Source of the DNA: Incurvaria masculella
Taxonomy: Eukaryota; Arthropoda; Insecta; Lepidoptera; Incurvariidae
NCBI GenBank assembly: GCA_946894095.1
Contig: OX335644.1
Location: forward strand, 24,967,595 to 25,031,594
Direction of reading: 5' to 3'
Length of the DNA stretch: 64,000 nt
The translations under genes were made by a program, and so were the position numbers. The notes beneath the pieces were generated by a model. That model saw only the letters and a list, made by a program, of their open reading frames with translations, ran no database searches and had not been told where the DNA came from. Below, in pieces: positions 34,901 to 47,100 of this stretch (position 1 is the first letter of the stretch; the number at the start of each line of letters is the position of its first letter).

Positions 34901-35399
34901 CATTTTGGCTTTGTAGAGAGTCTTCGCTGTCACATGCTGTCACTGAGTACTACGTGCGAGAGATGACGCTTTACAATGACGAAACTAGCCGATTGTCTGC
35001 TGCTTCCAACTTTCGATGTGCATAATTTTCTACTGCGTACTGTGGGTACGGTGGTACCAGTGAGTTCGAGTTTGATGCTATATATCAACTATATGTCATG
35101 TTTCCGCACTTCTTTAACGTTATTTTTGTTTGGTCGAAGTCTGGTTTGTCCTGTGAATAGATTGGAAAATAAAATAAGTGTTCCATTTTCTTTTTTTTAT
35201 ATATCCCGCTACTTAGCAATCTGTTTTTTCCAAACAATATAATACTAAATTGATGGTTGAGATGCATGCCTAAGTAGGTATTTGGTGTCTTCTGATTGTG
35301 GGATCTGGACTGACTTGTCTTTGTTGGCTTTGATATGATTGGAGCCTTTTGATTGCGGAATTGGGATTATCATGGGTGGAAAGAATTACGGTATCATCT

Positions 35400-36010
35400 G
35401 CGTATGTCACTGTAATGGTATTGGCGTAAGTAGATCTGCTGTGAATATCAGATAGAGAACTGGTCCCAGTATACTGCCCTGTGGAACTCCTGACTTAATT
35501 TCGTGATTTGGTGACGCATCGGAATTATATCTTACTTCGTAGCATCTGTTTTCGAGAAAAGATTTTACCAACGGAAAGAAAGAGTGTGGTAGCATATTTT
35601 TAATTTTGAAGAGTAGCCCATTATGCCACACTTTGTCGAAAGTTTGGCTAATGTCTAGGAAGCAATTTCGTTTGTTTTCCAGTGCTCTATTTATGACATT
35701 AACCAACCTATGCACTGGCTCGATAGTTCCGTGGCCTTCTCTAAATCAAAACTGGTTTGTTGGTATAATCTTTGCTAAATGTTCTCGCATTCTATTTAGT
35801 ATGATATTTTCCAGTTATTTTCCAATAACTGGAAGGAGACTTATAGGTCTATATGATGACACTTCTTGGCCTGGTTTACCCGGTTTCAGTATCATTACTA
35901 CCTGTGCTATATTCCACTGGCTTGCGTAAGAGGATAATCTTAAGCATGCGTTGAAGATAGCGAGTACGAGCAGTACTCCTTTTTTTGGGAAGTGTTTCAA
36001 GAGAGTGGCA
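35400..36010 (-). pseudogene. Jockey-type LINE reverse transcriptase fragment
   Basis: Read on the - strand from 36000: KPGKPGQEVSSYRPISLLPV (RT motif 1), then after a break CFLDISQTFDKVWHNGLLFK and KSGVPQGSILGPVLYLIF (motif 4), ending near ADLLTPIP before the FADDT-type active site. This is the N-terminal half of a reverse transcriptase, interrupted by at least one frame change. Intergenic. Confidence 0.85.
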
Positions 36011-36112
36011 TCATGGGCGTTACTGTTCTTTTCGAATAACTTTAACTAACGCGTTACTCATTCTGAGGAACACGGTCCAATAACTGTTCTTGTTCTTGCT
36101 CCTGGGGGAATA

Positions 36113-36400
36113 CCATGGTAAAAACCTTCCAAGTGCAAGTCAGACTCTCACCGTTCCCAAGGGTTCTCAAGGACCATCGTACAATATTTAACACGAAAAC
36201 AATCATGTTTTTATGGCCCCTTATTTTTTTATTATTTTATTATTTCACCTATTTGTTATTATAGCGACAAAATAAATACACACTCTGTGAAAATTTCAGC
36301 TGCCTACCTATTATGGTTCATGAGAGCCCTGTGACAGACATACGGACCGAAAGACGGACGGATGGGAGCATAAACTGAGCAAACCCGCTAGCGACGCGAT
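36113..36400 (-). repeat. GTTCCGTACCC-family repeat, degraded
   Basis: AAACCTTCCAAGTGCAAGTC at the start, then CTATTTGTTATTATAGCGAC, AATACACACTCTGTGAAAAT and CAGCTGCCTACCTATTATGG, as in the better copies. Ends in GACAGACATACGGACCG. Confidence 0.65.
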
Positions 36401-37520
36401 GTGATCAATGGATACGTAACGTAAAATCGAATCACGTCACGCACTGCCAGGAACAAATTACACCACCGTACGCGGTCAATGCGCCGATGAAATTGACACG
36501 ACGTTCCGCAATCACTCGAATCACGCCGCATTCCCAGGAACGAATAACATTACCCCACGCGGTCACCGCGCCGATACGAGTAACGCGACGCGACGTTCCA
36601 AAGTAACTGAATCACGTGCGGCGCGTGGAACCAACTGAACTGAGACTGAATGAGTAACTGAACGCAGGAACAGGAACACATTATTTCGCGTCGGAGGAAC
36701 GCGTTCCAAGTTATTGAATGAATCACTAGTTATTGATATTGTTCCCGTTATTTGAGCCATGACTAGCATCAATAGGGTCATTGCCTTGCCTTCCTGAAGT
36801 TTTAGGATTTCCCGCTTTAATTCATTCGGTGTCACATGCTGTGGCGGTTAGCACATCTGAGTAAGTGAACTGAGATATGTCTCTATTTCATTGTCCACGT
36901 GTTGATTATTAATACTAATATTTTTTTCCAGCTATTTCTAGGTTAATCCACTCCTGAACGCGAAGTCACTTTTACTTGAATGGGTCCCCTGGTCCCGTCA
37001 AACTATGTTACTGGTATGACATGTCACCCTTAAAATAAAACTCTTGCATCCAAAATTGTATTTTTATTTGATACTTTTTACATGAAAGCTTAACTACATA
37101 GGCACTACCTTAGAAGATATATAGTGGAGTATGCAAAACAATGGCACTTAATATTGTAACCAAAAACTATTTTCATCAGGCTTATAACTAGGTCTTTAAC
37201 GCACCTTTTACGACTGCAATTTGCCAGCCAATACACAAAGTATTTATTCTTAAATAACGAAACCATAATAGTTGCTATATTTACTTTGTGGGATAAAATT
37301 GTACATTCATTCGATAAAGACTAAAGTACTAATTATGAAAATTACTTATGAAAGAGTTCTGAAGCAAAGTCAAGTTCTGGTCACGAGTCCTTAATGTAAC
37401 GAAGGGTTTGAACAGGACGACAGATTTGATGTTTTAAAATCTTTCAGGGCTGCTTGAGAACAAACTTTAGTAGAAACTGTCACAAGAACAAACATAAAAT
37501 GTTTAGAAAATAATTGATAT
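36400..37520. other. Intergenic stretch without a gene
   Basis: About 36420-36720 is a CpG-rich, repetitive run of CACG/CGCGACGTTCC blocks. The remainder is AT-rich. A possible Fer1HCH poly(A) signal on the - strand (TTTATT on +) lies near 37061, but the Fer1HCH 3' end is not established. Confidence 0.4.
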
Positions 37521-37537
37521 TAAGGCTGCTCCAACCC

Positions 37538-37858
37538 ATGCAAAGTGGTTTGTACAAAGAACGCACAAAGTATTGCAATTTGAGCAACAAATTCACTATG
37601 AATGTTAAATAAATCCATAGTAGTTGCAGCCAAAACATTTTCACAATTTCAGGTTTATTGCTTCTGTTACAGTTTTCAAAATAAACTGTTGAATTTATCA
37701 ACGGTATAGAACTTCTATCGCTAATTTACAACAAAATAATCAAACCTCAAATTGTGAAAATGTTTTCCCTGCAACTACCATGGCTATAATTGACATTTAA
37801 ATTTTGTGGCTCAAAGTGCAATATATTTTTGCGATCTGTGTACAAAAAGCCTTGTATG
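37538..37858. repeat. Foldback MITE, ~110-bp arms
   Basis: Left arm TTTGTACAAAGAACGCACAA..TCCATAGTAGTTGCAGCCA, right arm its reverse complement TGCAACTACCATGGCTATA..TTGCGATCTGTGTACAAA. Relatives at about 44440-44660 and 44760-44900. Just beyond the Fer1HCH stop codon, so possibly inside its 3' UTR. Confidence 0.8.
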
Positions 37859-38103
37859 TGTCAGTACACCATTCAAATAATATAATGTTATAAAAAAATC
37901 CATTTAAGACTTAAGAAAAATGTATATAGACTTCATAATAAACTAAGGTGAATGGGCCAAAAATTTTTTAGGTTAAACCTTCAAAAACAAACGTAAAAAG
38001 TGAACTTGAAGAAAGACCAACATTCAAAATGGCCGCCGCAGACGGACCGATGAGGCCGCCAAATCGGGCGCCAATTAGTGACCGAACAGCTCTCGCGAGA
38101 CGC

Positions 38104-41100
38104 CTAGACGTCCATGCCGAGGAGTTTCTTGTCGAAGATGAACTCGCCGAGCGCCGAGTGCTTGTCCATCATCTTCTTGAGCGTGGACGCCTTGCCGGCG
38201 AGGTCCCGCTGGCCCTTGTACTGCTCCTCGAGGAACTCACCCGTCAGGTAGTCAACGAGCTGCGGAGCGGAAGGGACAATGTTAGAGAAATTTTTTTTTC
38301 ACTTAAAAATAAATACAAGTGCCTTGCTGGAATTTGTATATGATGTAAATTTACTGGCTACTGGGTAGATACTGGCTACTGGGTAGAGATTCGTCACTTT
38401 CACTCAACAACAAAATACTGGTGTATAAGAGCATCATCAGACCTATCTGGAGCTACGGAATAGAACTCTGGGGGAGTGCGAGCAATTCTAATCTCGAAGT
38501 ACTCCAAAGGTTCCAAAATATAGTGCTGAGAAATATAGCCAGAGCACCGTGGTTCACTCGCAACCAAGAAATACATGAATACCTAGAAATGCCAACGTTA
38601 AAGGAAATGGTAAAAAACCAGTGCACAAGTTACAAGAACAGGCTCGAAAAACACACAAATAACTTAGCTAAAAGTCTATTAAAGACAAGTGACACTGTTT
38701 CCCGTCTGAATAGCTGGAACATCCTAGATCTGGACACGAGATCGTAGACAGCACCGATAGGTGTAACTGACCAGGGAATGATGCTTGCTGAAGCATCTCC
38801 TGCAAAAAAAGAACCACCCGATCTACCATCAGCCGATGGTAGATCCAAAAAGCAACAAAAAAAAAAAATGATGTAAAAGGCGACTGAGCGACACGTCGGT
38901 CGTGGTTTAGATTTCACGTAAAACTGAAAGTTTTCTACCTTAATATGTGGTAGGGTTAATCCCGACTTGATTCATACCAACCTAACCTAACCTAACCTAA
39001 CCAAATTCCCATGAGGTATGTAATATCAGGAATGTCCGGTTACAAAACAATAAATTTGAGTGCTTCAAAAAAGACAAAAATGGCTAAGCAAGTGTGAACG
39101 AAATAGAGAGGGGGGCAAGAGGGAGATAGGCGAGAGATAGAGGGGCGAGAGAGGGAAGGGTGAGAGAGGGAGAAAAGAGGGAGCGCGAGAGAGGGGGAGG
39201 AGAGCGGGATAGATTAAGGTGAGAGCTTGAGAGAGGGTAGGAGTGGGAGAGAGGGGAAGTGAGCAGGCGAAAGAGAGAGAGAGAAAGAGTCGCGCGCGCC
39301 GTTAACCTTGCACCTACGCTGCACACCAGCTATGTAATCGTGGATAGAAAACGCTCAAGCAGACCTGACGACAATTTAGCGGTAACCTTTTTTCCCACTT
39401 TACTCCGCGGCGCGAGTACGAAAGCTACGAGATCTTAGGTTAAGAACACATACGTGGTAGTCGTTGAACTCGGTGTCGTCCTCGCAAGCCTTGATGACGC
39501 GCCGGATGCTGCTCGTCACGTCCGTCTCCATGTTGAGCGCGTGCTCGAGCGCCACCACGCCCGTCTCCCAGCTCTTGCGCTCCGGCGCCTGCGACACGGG
39601 CGGCGTTGAGGCGAAAACGGGATACATAGCGACATTTTAAAAGCGGACCCACTTAAGATTAGTAGACTTTTCTCGAAAAATGCCTACATTGTTGGAATTC
39701 CTAATTCATATAGAGATTTATGGTGTAATTATTTCATTGCAGGAGGATTGCATAAAAATTGTTCGCCGATCATTTGGCGCAATTGGAAGTCAAAACACAA
39801 TGTAAACATTTTTATGCAATCTTCGATGAAACAAATAATCTCCATTTAATTTGAAATTCCAACAATTTAGGCATTTTACTTTAACTTCAGGTCCGCTTGT
39901 GAAATGGGTATTGCCCTTTCATTACATTTTGTATGAAACAATGTTGGTCTCATCCGTCAGCCTCGGTAGCCAAGTGGCGCGAGGCCTTGCAATTCTATAA
40001 GCTGGGTAAAGCACCTCTGAGCGCGGTTGGGTTTTGTATGGGTGACCAATTTCAACCGTTGGACTGGCCGTGCTTCGGATTCCACGTAAAGCCGTCCGTT
40101 TACTCTGTGCATCTTTAAATTCTTCTATGGTTTCTCTCTAGGTAACTGACCTTGACTTCGATTAGCGTGGAGACGTCGGAGGTGAGCTCGCCTCGCATCA
40201 GCAGGTACTCGATGAGCTTGGTGGCATGCTCGCGCTCCTCGGATGCCGCCTCGAAGAACAGCTTCGCGAAGCCCGGTCTGTGCACCTGCCGGAGACTGTA
40301 CCGTCAGCGGGGATTCGTCACATCACGGTTAAGGGCCCGTAGTCCCAGCTCTCACCTAAATTGGCGTTTACGGCAAACCGATCGACTGGCGTTTTCAAAT
40401 ATATGGAGAAATTGAAGAGGGCGAGTTTGATTTAACAGGTTATGAGTTGAGACGTTGCCGTAAACACGCCGACTCTGCGTTTCAGAAGTCCGAGTTTGAC
40501 TTTGACAGCTTGAAGAAGTAAAACCATAGAATATCTAGTAAAAACTTGTATGGAGTTTGACGTTTTTACGGAACTTCGAGGTTCCGTAAACGCTAGTTTA
40601 GGGGAAAACTGGGACTAGCAGCTCAGAGCGGTCAGTCCGAGCTCTTACCTAAATTGGCGTTTACGAAACTTTGAAGTTACGTCAAAACGTCAAACCCCAT
40701 ACAAGTTTTTACTATTTATTCTGTTATTTCGATTTGTATGAAACGAGGAGTCGGAACGTATTTAAAGCGACGGTGAGTAAGCTGTCAAATCAAACCCGGA
40801 TGGTTTTCTTGTCGCCACTGGATTAGTGCATCACTTTAAGGTCCTTGCTTGCAGTGATGCATGGTTCGGGGCTCCTTTTTCCCTAAAATATGGTTGAGAG
40901 AGGCGATGGCTGTGCTCAGCTTAATGCTCGTGATCGGGTGCTGTTTATGGGGACTGGCTTGATTCAATTGGCAATATGATAGATGGCGGGAATGGTCTTT
41001 ACAAATTAACTGATATTTGTCTTTACCTGTTGCATACGACATGAATTGTTGATTCACATCAATTCATAATAATTTAGTGTATTACCTGTGATTGTAAGCA

Positions 41101-44100
41101 GTGGCAAATACTTTTGTAAACTTAACTAAGTGGACGTGGAAAAAGAATCCAGCAGAATTTATTTCCAGTTCTTCGCTCTGATTGCTGAACTGGCTAATGT
41201 TAAAATATGACAAATCCGAGTGCAGTGCACTATCTATGGATGAATACAACAACACAATACAATACATTAGCATTCTCTATACATTTAAAACCCCGCCAAC
41301 TGCGAGTCGGACTCGCACACAAAGGGTTCAAAGTGAGGGAAAAATAAAAAAAAATCGCGTTTTTTTGTATGGATCCCCCTTTAATATTAATTATTTTTTA
41401 ATCTTACCTATTTGTTGTTATATCGGCAAAATAAATACACACTCTGTGAAAATTTCAGCTGTCTATCTGTTACGGTTACTGAGATACAGCTCTGTGACGG
41501 ACGGACGGACGGACGGACGGACGGACGGACGGACAGCAGAGGCTTAGTAATAGGGTTTCGTTTTCACCCTTTGGGTACGGAACCCTAAAAACGCTAGTAG
41601 ATTGGTTTTACAATTATAGGTGTAAACTCGAACTAGGGGCTCTGATTACATATACGTCTCAAATGACAATGTATTTCAAGCATGCGCTATCTTTATCTTC
41701 AAGTGGTCGAGCAACTTCAATGTTATCACACAACGTCGACACCTCAATACAGATGATTGATCGAAAAATCACATTTAATATGGGTAATACAAAATTATTG
41801 ACTCTAGTAACACTAATAAATGAAGTGCTAATCTGTTACATATCAACAAGTATTGATGAAAGCAAAGCATTGTAAGATAAGATAGGAAGAGTACAAAGTA
41901 TTGATTGAGTTGTTAGAATTCAAAGATTGATATATGTACAATAAGTGCATTTAGTTACGAATGCGAGCTGGGGGTCCATTCAGGGCAAGAGTGAGTTCGA
42001 ATTCGTCAATAAATATCAACTCACTTTTTAGGATTCCGTACCCAAAGGGTGAAAACGGAACCCTATTACTAAGCCTCCGCTGTCCGTCCGTCCGTCTGTC
42101 CGTCTGTCACAGGGCTGTATCTCAGTAACCGTAACAGATAGACAGCTGAAATTTTCACAGAGTGTGTATTTAATTTGCCGCTATAACAACAAATAGGTAA
42201 GATTAAAAAAATATTACAATTAAAGGGGGCCCCCATACAAAAAACGTAATTATTTTTTTGTACGTTGTTCGGAACCCTTCGTGTGCGAGTCCGACTCGCA
42301 CTTGGCCGGTTTTTTTTTAAATAGTCAATGTTTCCACACTTCTTGAACATCATTACAGTTAGGTAAAAATCTGGTCTGTCCCGTAAATACGTTGGAAGTA
42401 TAAATAACGGTTCCGTTATTTAAATAATAATATATTTCCTAGCAATTTTTTAGGTTAACTCAATCCCGAACTCGAACTCACTCTTACCTGAATGGACCCC
42501 TGTTCCATGGTTCGGAATTCCCTTGCTAGATGGGGTCGGGTTGATCCCACCAGGGTTGGTACCATCGTATTTGATGAAAAGATGCCCTGGTAGTAAAAGA
42601 TTGTCCGTGTTTTCTATCCATTTCAATGTAACTGTGCTCATAAAGCGAAAGTATTCGCATGACATTTCATCCCTTCGGGAATGCGGTGTGCTGGGCTAAT
42701 ATCTGAAAATATTCTGGAAAAATCGAGAAAAGTTTTGTTTTCGAACGAGCTTTTTTGTTTTGCTCATTCGAAATTTCCAATGAGAATTTGTATCCGCTAT
42801 ATGCAAAGTTAACTCGCCGGGTTAATATCAGGTGAACAGGTAAGAGAGTGATTAAATCTCACGTTTAGTTGAATGTCGTACCATGCTAACTGTCAAACGA
42901 CGCGTCATTCGGCCGAGGAAACTGAAATGTGTTGGCATGTATTGTATTGTTTTATTGCATTCATACGTAGGTAACCTACACTTAAACATGTCAAGAATCG
43001 TTATGCTAGGTCTATGTCAAAAATATAAATGTCGCATAGGGGAAACGGCAGAACGTCTAATATGCAGATCGTATAATGTCATATTTTAACAAAATTTTAA
43101 AACCATGCACAACGCATAATCGGCAGATCGTATAATTTTATACGTAGTGCATAAAGAAGTTTAAAAAATAAAATTACTTATTTCTCCATGCATAACGTAT
43201 AATAGTCACAACGTATAATATTATGATCTTTATTTAACAAAAAAAGAAAACCATGCATATCATATAATACAAAAACTTTTCATACGATAAGCGCCCTTAT
43301 GTATATACTTTTAAAGCGTATACTCGCACGTGACGTTTCGGCCGTCTCAATTAGCGTAAGGTGGCCTTTCGAAATTGTAGCAAATATCGATTCGTAGCAA
43401 TTTCAGCCTTAAATGTATCGTTATTAGGGCGCTTTATGCAGTGATTTTTGGCATATTATACGTTCTGCATGGTTTTCTTTTTTTGTGAATTCATGTTAGG
43501 AATATTATACGTTGTGACTATTATACTTTCTGCATGATGCAAAGAGTTGATTTTATTTTTAAACGTTATTCATGCACAACGTGTAACATTATACGTTGTG
43601 AATATTATATGATATGCATCGCTTTAATTTTTTGGAAAAAAATACTATTATACGTTGTGAATATTATACGTAGTGAATACGACTCTGTCGCATACTCTAT
43701 ATACATGCATGTAAGAACTGGCAAACATACTTTGCCAGTCACAAAATAAGTTTAAAACTTAAGTAGTTAATTAATCAATACCACCGCTCGCAAGAAAAAC
43801 ATAAGGAGAAACGTAAAAAAAATAATATAAAAAAACAATAGCTTTAAAAAAAAACAATAGATTTAAAAAAAACAATAATTATGATTCTGAATTATGAATA
43901 TTGAACATGGTAAGAAATGCAAGTGTCAGATTGAATCACTCTTTTGTCTCTTGGCTACTTATTTACGCTGGTATCCCCCCAGGACTTTAACGAATTTTGG
44001 TGAATAAGGGACATTGAACAATTGTAATCGGCAACGCCGGTTGGCGTGCACTCACGGTGTCCCGGGAGAAGTGCGCGCCCATGGCGAGGTACTGGATCGA

Positions 44101-47100
44101 CGCGGCGACCTCCATCTTGATCTGGCGGCGCACCTCGCCGCGGCACGTCGGCACCATCGTCACCCAGTCGGTGGGCACGTGCGCCGGGTTGCCGTGGCCT
44201 GGGGAACCGACAACACTCATAAGCGACCAATACTACAGTAGCCGGCGGTAAAAATGACGCTGGAAAGAGACGATCGGCTAGTTTCGGCTTTGTAGAGCGT
44301 TTGTCGCTGTCACATGCTGTCACTCAGTGCCTGTAGTATGTGCGTGAGAGATGACGCTATACGAAGCCGAAACTAGCCACATAAAAATATTATTTTGACA
44401 AATGTAACAAAAGCAATCGACCTGTATGTCTAAAAATGATTCGGCTATATTTAAAATTCAAAATGAAGTGCAATACTTTTTGCGTTCTGTGTACAAACAA
44501 CTTTGCAAAAAAAACATTGTATGGGTCGGAACATCTGCTCTTCCGACCCATACAATGTTTTTTTTACATAGAACGCAAAAAGTATTGCACTTTAAGGCAC
44601 AAATTCGTCAAAAATATTAAATATAGCCATAGTAGTTGCAGCGAAAACTTATTCACAATTTCAGGTTTAATGGTTTCGTTGTAATTGCCGATTAGAAGTT
44701 TTACACCGTTAGATGGCACTGGTAAATAAAAATCGTATTTAAATAAATTGTAACAAAACCAATAATCCTGAAATTGTGAAATTGTTTTCGCTGCAAGTAA
44801 TATGACTATATTAAGCTTTTATTATTAATTCGTGGCTTAAAGTGCAATACTTTTTGCGTTATGTGTGCAAACAACTTTATATGGGTCGGAACAGCCTTAA
44901 CAGACAAACACACAGATGGACAACAAAGAGAAGGGTTTATTTTTAACCGACTCCAAAAAAGGAGGTTCTTAATTCGACTGTATATTTTTATGTTTGTTAT
45001 TTCTTCATCCAACCAAAGAATAAACATTGTAAATGGATATCTTATTTCACCGAAAAATCAACTATTGCATCTCTCCCGAAATGGAACCAGTAAACTTGGC
45101 AAGTATTGTGAAATGTTAGACGGACGTCATACTCTGTTCTCGCTAGTCACTGTTACACAGACGGACTTTGCACAGCTTTGTTGTAGATAAGCGGACATCT
45201 CACATGGACATCACTTCGTCATCGATCCAATTCTCATGTCGGTGCGATATTGTCATGAAGAAAGGCAAATTGGATTACAGTTTAGATTATTTATTTCCTC
45301 CATTAGATGCATATTTTTGTTATTGTGTGACTGGAAATGGATGGCTGATGTAATGTGGAACAAGCTGTCAGAAGATGTCGTTCAAGCACCCACCATCAAT
45401 TATTTTAAAAACAGACTTGACAAACACCTAAAAACACTAAACTAAAGTAACCCTAATAACAAAGCACCAGTGAACCCAGACATGAACACATCAGCTTAAA
45501 GGCTGCTCGTTTATCAAATAAATAAATAATACTACATCCACAGTAATCATATTAGCCCCACATACCTCATGGGCACTAGGTGGTTAGTTAGAATCTTCCT
45601 CATATTTCACGGCTACATTAAACTTTACAATGTTTGATCGATAACTATTGCTCACAAGGAACATCACATGCACGGAGCGCATCACAGTAAACGCCACACT
45701 CAGCATGGGCATTTGTAAAGAAATAGTATGTGTGTCGATTAAAATGTGTGGGGGCAATATTGAAGCTGTTTGTACAGGTGAAATGAACTCTAAGACCATA
45801 ATGTCACACAGACTCTGTAAAAAAGACAACTTAGTTTAGATACTAAACAATCATTGATTGACAAAAAAAATGGCAACCAAAAGACAGAAATTGCAAGATT
45901 TACGCCCGGTGTGATTTGATTGGTCAACGCGCTGTACAAGGCGAAAACAGTCATCCCGATTGAAATTACACACTCAAAGCTGTTAGAATCACAAACGATT
46001 CAGATCCAGAAACAAAACAAAAAATGGCACAGGCAATACCTTGAGATTTCGTCCATACAAAATATGTCAGGGTGACGTCACAAAGTAGTACTTTCCGTTA
46101 GTCTTAGGCTGAGATAAATAGTCGTAACAGAAACTAAGACTAACGAAAAGTAGTACTTTGTGACGTCATTTTGGCACATTTTGTATGGGCGAGATCACAA
46201 AGTAATGCAAAGTGACGTCACAAAGTACTACTTTTTGTTAGTCTTAGTTTTTGTTACGACTATTTATCTCAGCCTTAGTTTCTGTTACGACTATTTATCT
46301 CAGCCTGAGTGTGCAAATATCGTTCACGGTACGCCATTATGAGAGCTTTCAGCGGGAATGGGACCAGTTGTGGATGCACTATCGTTAGCCTAAGCTAAAC
46401 CACATGGTGTTAGACAATATTTGCCTACGAAATCGATAAATGTGTCATAATGCAACAAAGTTAGGTAGAAACTGTCATCATAACAGTCTGTTGTTCGACC
46501 CAAATAGATATACGCAGTTGGCAGTGTGAGATTGTGTGATCAAATGTCTCACATTTTACAAATTGGCTTATTTTATGGCTAATACTGCAAAGTATTAGAT
46601 TTGATTTTTAAACTTTTTAAATAGGTACATTGCAACACGCTCTGTAAGAAAATAATATTTGGATAGCTTTTCTTCTTTCATTCAAAAGTTATGAGATGAA
46701 TAGTTTTTAGGGTTCCGTATTCAAAGGGTGCCAATGGAACCCTATTACTAAGCCTCCGCTGTCCGTCCGTCCGTCCATCTGTCACAGGGCTGTATCTCAT
46801 AAACCATAATAGTTAGGCAGCTGAAACTTTCACAGAGTATGTATTTATTTTGCCGCTAAAACAACAAATTGGTAAAATTTAAAAATAATAAAATTTAAAG
46901 GGTGGTGGAAATTAAACATGTTTTTTTGTGGTAAATTTTGTACGATGGTACGGAACCCTTCGTGTGTGAGTACGAATCGCATTTGGCAGTTTTTTGTAAT
47001 GTTACTAGACAAGGATGGCTAAGAACACACCTACTTACATATTAGCGCAAAACTTAAGTCTCGGTTCTAGTTTGGGCAAAAATGCTTCCGTATGTCTGTC

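Larger units (their letters stand above)
38260..39453. other. Fer1HCH intron 4
   Basis: Contains a truncated LINE 3' end (38340-38880), four telomere-like CCTAA units (38980-39002) and a purine-rich tract (39105-39290). No other gene. Confidence 0.6.

Noticed and set aside
38980..39002. Telomere or chromosome end
   Set aside because: Only four CCTAA units, inside an intron.
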